From positions 22,211-86,210 of the forward strand of contig SXOX01000149.1 of assembly GCA_005776585.1 (NCBI GenBank): a stretch of DNA of 64,000 bases. The letters are read 5' to 3'. Under the pieces are notes generated by a model that was not told where the DNA came from, did no database searches, and was given only the letters and a program-made list of their open reading frames with translations. Each line of letters opens with the position of its first letter. Positions within the stretch are counted from its first letter, which is position 1. Source of the DNA: Pseudomonadota bacterium (GTDB lineage Bacteria > Myxococcota_A > UBA9042 > GCA-2863065). Both the position numbers and the translations under genes were made by a program. Positions 59,208 to 64,000 of this stretch are shown here, in pieces.

Positions 59208-59956
59208 GGCTGCGCGCCGCGCGGCCCGCTGAGCGCGCGTCCGCCGTCCACGGTCAACGTCGACCCGGTCACAAAGCGTGCGCCGTACAGGTACGCCACG
59301 GCCTCGGCGACGTCCTCCGGCGTGCCGAGGTGGCCGAGCGCCGAGCGGCGCTCTTCGTAGCGCAGCCCCGCGTCGGAGAAGTCCGCCGGCGGCAGGACCG
59401 TGCCCGGGACGACGAGGTTGACCCGCAGCCGCGGCGCGAGCGCGAGCGCCATCGCGCGCGTGAGGTGGTGCAGCGCGGCCTTGCTGGCGCCATGAGCGGC
59501 GTAGGCGACGACCGGCTCGGTGGCGAGGAAGTCGCCGACGTTCACGATCGCACCACCGTCGCGTACCAGCGGCGCCAACGCCTGGATCACCAGCAGCGGC
59601 GCCTCGACGTTGTGCGCCATCGCGCGCCGGAGCGCGGCGACGTCCAGCGACTCCCACGGGACGCGCTCGAAGCGGCTGGCGCTGTTGACGACCAGGTCGA
59701 GGCTGCCGGGCCCCGCGACGACCAATTCAGCGAGACGCGCGACGGCGTCCGGGTCGGTGAGGTCGGCCGCGACGACCCAGGCGCGTCGTCCCAGCCCGCG
59801 GCATTGCGCTGCGACTGCCGTGGCCTCGGCGTAGGAATCCATGGCCCGATGGTGGACCACGACATCCATGCCGCGCGTCGCAAGCTCCACCGCGATGACG
59901 CGGCCCACGCGGCGTGCGGCGCCAGTGACGAACGCGGTTCCAATGAGAGGCGACAT
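59204..59956 (-). CDS. Short-chain dehydrogenase/reductase (SDR)
   Basis: GTAFVTGAARRVGRVIAVELATRG (Rossmann), LDLVVNSAS, YAAHGASKAALHHLTRAMALALAP, VTGSTLTVDGGRAL. Confidence 0.9.
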   Translation of the reverse strand: MSPLIGTAFVTGAARRVGRVIAVELATRGMDVVVHHRAMDSYAEATAVAAQCRGLGRRAWVVAADLTDPDAVARLAELVVAGPGSLDLVVNSASRFERVPWESLDVAALRRAMAHNVEAPLLVIQALAPLVRDGGAIVNVGDFLATEPVVAYAAHGASKAALHHLTRAMALALAPRLRVNLVVPGTVLPPADFSDAGLRYEERRSALGHLGTPEDVAEAVAYLYGARFVTGSTLTVDGGRALSGPRGAQP

Positions 59957-60076
59957 CGAGCCAGCGATAGCGCGAAATCACGTCGCTGTCATCCGTGGCG
60001 AGCCGCTTGACCTCAACGCGGTGTCAAGGCACCGTGTCCCCTACGCGGGCATCCGAAAACAGAAGGAGGGCGGAGC

Positions 60077-63000
60077 ATGAGTGAACCCACGGGCACGCTA
60101 CACGCGGCGTTGTTCAAGCTGTGGACCGAGGGCGGCTGGGAGGATGCGCAGAGCGACCTCGCCACGCTCGCCGGCCTCGATGCGGCCATGGTCGCGCAAG
60201 GGAAGGCCGCCGGGTTCGTCTCGCATGGCACCGTCGACGCGACGGTCATCGTCCGGGCCGTGCCTCGGTCTGTGGCCCAGCAGCTCCTGCCGGCCAACCT
60301 CGAGCTCATGCCGCTCGCGGCAGCGCTTACTCCGCCGGGGACGCACCCCGTGCTCATCGTCTGCGCGCACACGGTCCTGCCCGCCGCGACGGCCTGGGCT
60401 GGTGCCGAGGACGTCGTCGAGGTGACCGTCGCTGTTCCGTGCGTCCAGCTCCGGTCGGTCGGTACGCCCACCCGCGGGCCGTTCCTGCATCCCGTCGCCG
60501 TCCTGCGCCAGAGTCTGCCGCACCGGCTCCGCATGGTCGGCATGCCGTTTCACGCCACCAAGATCACCGCGGTTGCAGGCGTGTGGACTCTCGGCGGGGT
60601 CGACATCGCGCCGTCACTGCCTACCCCAGGCCAGACCTCGCCTCCCAGCGTGCCGATCGCTGAGCACCGCCGGTTGGCGCGCTTCTTGGACCAGCTCACC
60701 CTCGTCTCCATCGATCGCTTCGCGCCCAAGTCTCTCGAGGCGTCGCCGCTCGCGGGCGAGGCGTTCTCTGTGCTGCGCTCGGCATACTCGGCGGCCGGGT
60801 CGCTCAACGCCACCGCCCCTCACAAGATCGTCCTTGCGGCCGATGCGCCCCAGCTCAGCCCGCTCGTGGTGAGCCTCCTCCACGACGCCGACGCGCCCGA
60901 AGGCCTCATCGGGGCCTACCGGGTGCAGGCGCCCATCGAGCTCGGGAGCCCCATGCCGCTTCCGCCCGTCACGATGTTCGCTGCGCTTGGCTCAGGTCTT
61001 CCACCGGCTCGGGTCGCCGTCATCGGCGGCGGCCCCTCCGGCTGCGCCGCAGCGTACTGGCTCGCACGCTCCGGCGTGCAGGTCGAGCTCTTCACCGCCG
61101 GCTTTCGACTTGGCGGCAAGTGCGCCTCGTCCGTCGACCCCAACGCCCACGACCGCATCGTCGAGCACGGACTCCACGCCTTCGTCGGCTTCTACGACAA
61201 CGCGTTTCGCACCGTGCGCGAGGTCTACAGCACGGCGGGAATTCCAATCGACGGCCCGCTCGGACAGCCCTTCGAAGGCGCCTTCATCCCCGAGAAGGAC
61301 CCAGGGCTCATGGACCTCTGGAACGGTCACTGGCGCTTCTTCAAGTCGCCGCAGCCGCCCAAGGGTGGCATCCCCGGCACGATCCCGCTCCTGCCCCTGC
61401 CGACCTGGTCGGCCATGGCCAGCGCCGTCGCGAGCGCGCTGACCTGGATCGTGACTCAAGGGCAATCGATGCTCCTGTTGAGCACGGCCGCCGTCGCCGC
61501 GTTTCAGTCCGCGATCGCCTCGCTCATGACCAACACCCAGCTCGCGGCGCTCCTCTCGGCCTTCGGTCTATCCCCGGGGCTCGTCGCCCAGCCCATCCTC
61601 ACGATCGTCGGGCTCATTGCCGGCGTACTCCAGATCCTCGCGGTCTCCTGGGCGACCCTCGGCGCGCTCATCTGGCCCACGATCTTGGGGCTTGGCGTCC
61701 TGCTGCTCGAGGCGATGCGTGCGGCGTTCCGCGTGGTGCTGCTCACGATCGGCACCTTCTCAGGCAAGGCCTGGTTCCTCTGGACGGGCATCGAGGTCAT
61801 GCTCACCGCGGCCATCGGCCTGCTCAAGGAGGGCGTGACGCACCTCGATCAGCTCGACGATCGCGAGCTTCGCGCCTGGCTCAGCGGCCACGGACTCCAC
61901 ACGAGCGCCTACAACGCTGCGGCGCTGACGCATTTGCATGAGACGCTGTTCTCTCACGATCCCCTCCCGCCGACGTCCCCAACGCACCAGGTCAAGCCAG
62001 GACAGCTCGCGGCGGGCGTCGGTCTACGCTGGCTTTTCCTCGAGAGCTTCGGCTACCAGGGCCACCCGGCGTATCGCTTCCTCAAGAGCACCGGCGCGAC
62101 GGTGTTCACGGCGTACTGGGAGGCGTTCGAGGCTCTCGGCATCAAGGCTCACCTGTTCCACGAGCTCCACACCCTCGAGGTCACGGGTGCCGGGAGCGCG
62201 CGGGAGCTCGTCCGCGCCGTGTTTCGCGAGCAAGCCCGCCTCAAGGCGACCAACCTCGGGCTGGGGCTCAGCTACGATCCGTTCACGAGCCTGCCCTCTC
62301 CGACCCCCTCCGGCGCGAACCTCCGCGAGTGGCGCAACGAGGCGGACCTCACCCAGGTCGACCTCCCACCGGGCGCACCCGACGGCACGTTCATGACGGA
62401 CGCCTGGCAGACCCGCTGGTCCCATGGCGACGTCGAGATCGGCGTCGGTCCCAACGCGCCCGTCAGCATCCCGGCGAGCGCCACGTTCGACGCCGTGGTC
62501 CTCGCCGTGCCCCCAGGCGCGCTGTACACGGTTGCGACCGACCTCGGCGAGCCCGCCAAGCCGTCGTACAACCCGCGCTGGAAGACGATGCTCGACGACA
62601 TCCAGCTCGTCCGCACGCTGTCGATGCAGATTTGGTTCTCCAAGTCGCGAACGAAGCTCTATCGTGGCTCGCAGCGGCGGGGCCTGCTGTCGGGCTTCGC
62701 GCAGCCGGAGCCGAGCTGGGGCGACTTTACGCACGTCATCGCCGACGAAGGGTGGCCGGCGTCCATCCGGCCGAAGCACCTCGCCTACCTCACGGGCGCC
62801 GCGGGGCCCAAGCCGCGCGCGACGCAGGACCTGCCCAGCTCCACCCCCGCCAACACGCCCGCGCTAGCGCTTGCGCAGTGGAAGGCCGACGCCGAGCTCT
62901 GGCTCAAGAACCACGGCACGCTGCTCTACGACAAGTTCTTCACCGTGGACGCGCTCTGCAAGGCGATGACGGTGCCGGGTACGCCCCCGGCCACTCCCAT

Positions 63001-63253
63001 CGAGCGCTTTCGCCAGCAGCACTTCGTCGCCGGGCTTCAGCCGACGGATCTCTACACGACGAGCCAGCCGACCAAGATCGACGGCGTGCGCCTGCGTCCC
63101 GACGAGACGGAGACGCAGAACCTCGTCATCGCCGGCGACTGGACCCGCACGCACCTGTCCTGCGGCTCCGTCGAGGCGGCCACGCAGTCGGGCATGATGG
63201 CCTGTAAGGCGCTTACGCTGCTACCGAGCTACGTGTGGGATCCTGGCTTCTGA
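60077..63253 (+). CDS. Fusion of an acetoacetate-decarboxylase-like N-terminus with a FAD-dependent amine oxidase/desaturase-like oxidoreductase
   Basis: VAVIGGGPSGCAAAYWLARSGVQVELFTAGFRLGGKCAS (FAD-binding GxGxxG), NLVIAGDWTRTHLSCGSVEAATQSG (C-terminal FAD motif). N-terminal ~280 aa is ADC-superfamily-like. Central hydrophobic insert. Confidence 0.8.
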   Translation: MSEPTGTLHAALFKLWTEGGWEDAQSDLATLAGLDAAMVAQGKAAGFVSHGTVDATVIVRAVPRSVAQQLLPANLELMPLAAALTPPGTHPVLIVCAHTVLPAATAWAGAEDVVEVTVAVPCVQLRSVGTPTRGPFLHPVAVLRQSLPHRLRMVGMPFHATKITAVAGVWTLGGVDIAPSLPTPGQTSPPSVPIAEHRRLARFLDQLTLVSIDRFAPKSLEASPLAGEAFSVLRSAYSAAGSLNATAPHKIVLAADAPQLSPLVVSLLHDADAPEGLIGAYRVQAPIELGSPMPLPPVTMFAALGSGLPPARVAVIGGGPSGCAAAYWLARSGVQVELFTAGFRLGGKCASSVDPNAHDRIVEHGLHAFVGFYDNAFRTVREVYSTAGIPIDGPLGQPFEGAFIPEKDPGLMDLWNGHWRFFKSPQPPKGGIPGTIPLLPLPTWSAMASAVASALTWIVTQGQSMLLLSTAAVAAFQSAIASLMTNTQLAALLSAFGLSPGLVAQPILTIVGLIAGVLQILAVSWATLGALIWPTILGLGVLLLEAMRAAFRVVLLTIGTFSGKAWFLWTGIEVMLTAAIGLLKEGVTHLDQLDDRELRAWLSGHGLHTSAYNAAALTHLHETLFSHDPLPPTSPTHQVKPGQLAAGVGLRWLFLESFGYQGHPAYRFLKSTGATVFTAYWEAFEALGIKAHLFHELHTLEVTGAGSARELVRAVFREQARLKATNLGLGLSYDPFTSLPSPTPSGANLREWRNEADLTQVDLPPGAPDGTFMTDAWQTRWSHGDVEIGVGPNAPVSIPASATFDAVVLAVPPGALYTVATDLGEPAKPSYNPRWKTMLDDIQLVRTLSMQIWFSKSRTKLYRGSQRRGLLSGFAQPEPSWGDFTHVIADEGWPASIRPKHLAYLTGAAGPKPRATQDLPSSTPANTPALALAQWKADAELWLKNHGTLLYDKFFTVDALCKAMTVPGTPPATPIERFRQQHFVAGLQPTDLYTTSQPTKIDGVRLRPDETETQNLVIAGDWTRTHLSCGSVEAATQSGMMACKALTLLPSYVWDPGF

Positions 63254-64000
63254 GTCCGGGCGCCTCGTGCCCCGAGCGCGTCACGTACTCGTCGTAGGAG
63301 CCGTCGTAGCGCACGGGCCCGGTCGGGAGCAGCTCCAGCACGCGATTGGCCAGCGCGCGGAGGACCTGGCGATCGTGGGAGACGAACAGGATCGTCCCCT
63401 CGAAGCCCGAGAGCGCGCGGATGAGCACCCGCTTGGTCACGATGTCGAGGTGGTTCGTGGGCTCGTCGAGCACGAGCAGGTTGGGTCCGTCGAACAGGAT
63501 CTTGGCCAGCGCGACGCGGGCCTTCTCACCGCCCGAGAGCACCTCGATCGGTTTCTCGACGTCGTCCCCCGAGAAGCCGAACGCGCCCGCCAGGTTGCGC
63601 AGCGTGCCCGGCGTGGCCAGCGGGGCATGGGCCGTGAGCTCCTCGATGACCGTGCGGCTCGCCGAGAGCTGCTCCATCTGGTGCTGCGCGAAGTAGCCCA
63701 TGACGACCGAGGCACCGACGTCGATCTTGCCGCCATCGGCCTTGGTCACACCGGCGACCATCTTGAGCAGCGTGGTCTTACCGGCGCCGTTCTCGCCCAT
63801 CAGCGCCCAGCGCTCGCCGCGCCGAACGAGCCAGTCGAGGCCATCGTGCACCTTGCGGGCGCCGTACTGCTTGGTGACCCCCAGCGCGCGCACGACGTCG
63901 TCGCCCGAGCGCGGCGCCGGCTTGAACTCGAAGGGCTTGGGGTCCTGCATGCGCTTGGGAGGCACGATGCGCTCGACCTTGTCGAGCTTCTTCACGCGGC
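63213..64000 (-). CDS. ABC-F family ATPase, partial (N-terminus beyond right edge)
   Basis: ALMGENGAGKTTLLKMVAGV (Walker A), VLSGGEKARVALAKIL (signature), LLVLDEPTNHLD (Walker B), VSHDRQVL. No stop in this frame before the window edge. Confidence 0.9.
   Translation of the reverse strand, partial: RVKKLDKVERIVPPKRMQDPKPFEFKPAPRSGDDVVRALGVTKQYGARKVHDGLDWLVRRGERWALMGENGAGKTTLLKMVAGVTKADGGKIDVGASVVMGYFAQHQMEQLSASRTVIEELTAHAPLATPGTLRNLAGAFGFSGDDVEKPIEVLSGGEKARVALAKILFDGPNLLVLDEPTNHLDIVTKRVLIRALSGFEGTILFVSHDRQVLRALANRVLELLPTGPVRYDGSYDEYVTRSGHEAPGLRSQDPTRSSVAA

Noticed and set aside
1-64000. tRNA/rRNA genes, prophage structural genes, CRISPR-Cas
   Set aside because: None recognised by eye; absence is not proven without tRNAscan/Rfam and phage searches.

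Overview
This 64 kb, very GC-rich window looks like a myxobacterial/deltaproteobacterial chromosome. That taxonomic guess rests on codon bias, giant proteins and Cys-rich secreted repeats. Everything was read by eye from the sequence and ORF track; no searches were run. Layout: (1) 1-2903 (-), a secreted Cys-rich 25-aa-repeat protein running off the left edge and missing from the ORF track. (2) 3102-19907 (+), a five-gene operon of giant proteins: vWA, tubulin/FtsZ-like, membrane protein, a fusion of a degenerate P-loop ATPase and a transglutaminase-like domain, and a membrane protein. (3) 20134-25151 (+), NYN-LOTUS protein, helical-domain protein, GNAT and a CorA-like membrane protein. (4) 25374-29813, a small exported protein, a HEPN-like/TerB-like/TPR protein, and a C39-type peptidase lipoprotein ending in two Cys modules with defensin (CS-alpha-beta) spacing. 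(5) 29898-35263 (+), a five-gene, fully overlapping operon containing a Lon-like Ser-Lys protease and an A8 run that could fuse two of the genes. (6) 35339-43279, a gene ending in a HEPN-like RNxxxH motif, an intact ISAs1-family IS with a perfect 10-bp target duplication, and a DDAH gene coupled to a HEPN-STAND-SsuA/NMT1-like sensor fusion. (7) 43436-54676 (-), a tightly coupled three-ATPase cassette (1908/1338/499 aa) with an LSm-like domain, TPRs and a HEPN-like tail. (8) From 55612, an alpha/alpha-toroid protein followed by housekeeping-like genes (glycerate kinase-like, Ppx/GppA, SDR, ADC-FAD oxidoreductase fusion, partial ABC-F). The best candidates for undescribed systems are the DDAH/HEPN-STAND-SBP pair, the triple-ATPase cassette, the vWA-tubulin operon and the Lon-like operon.
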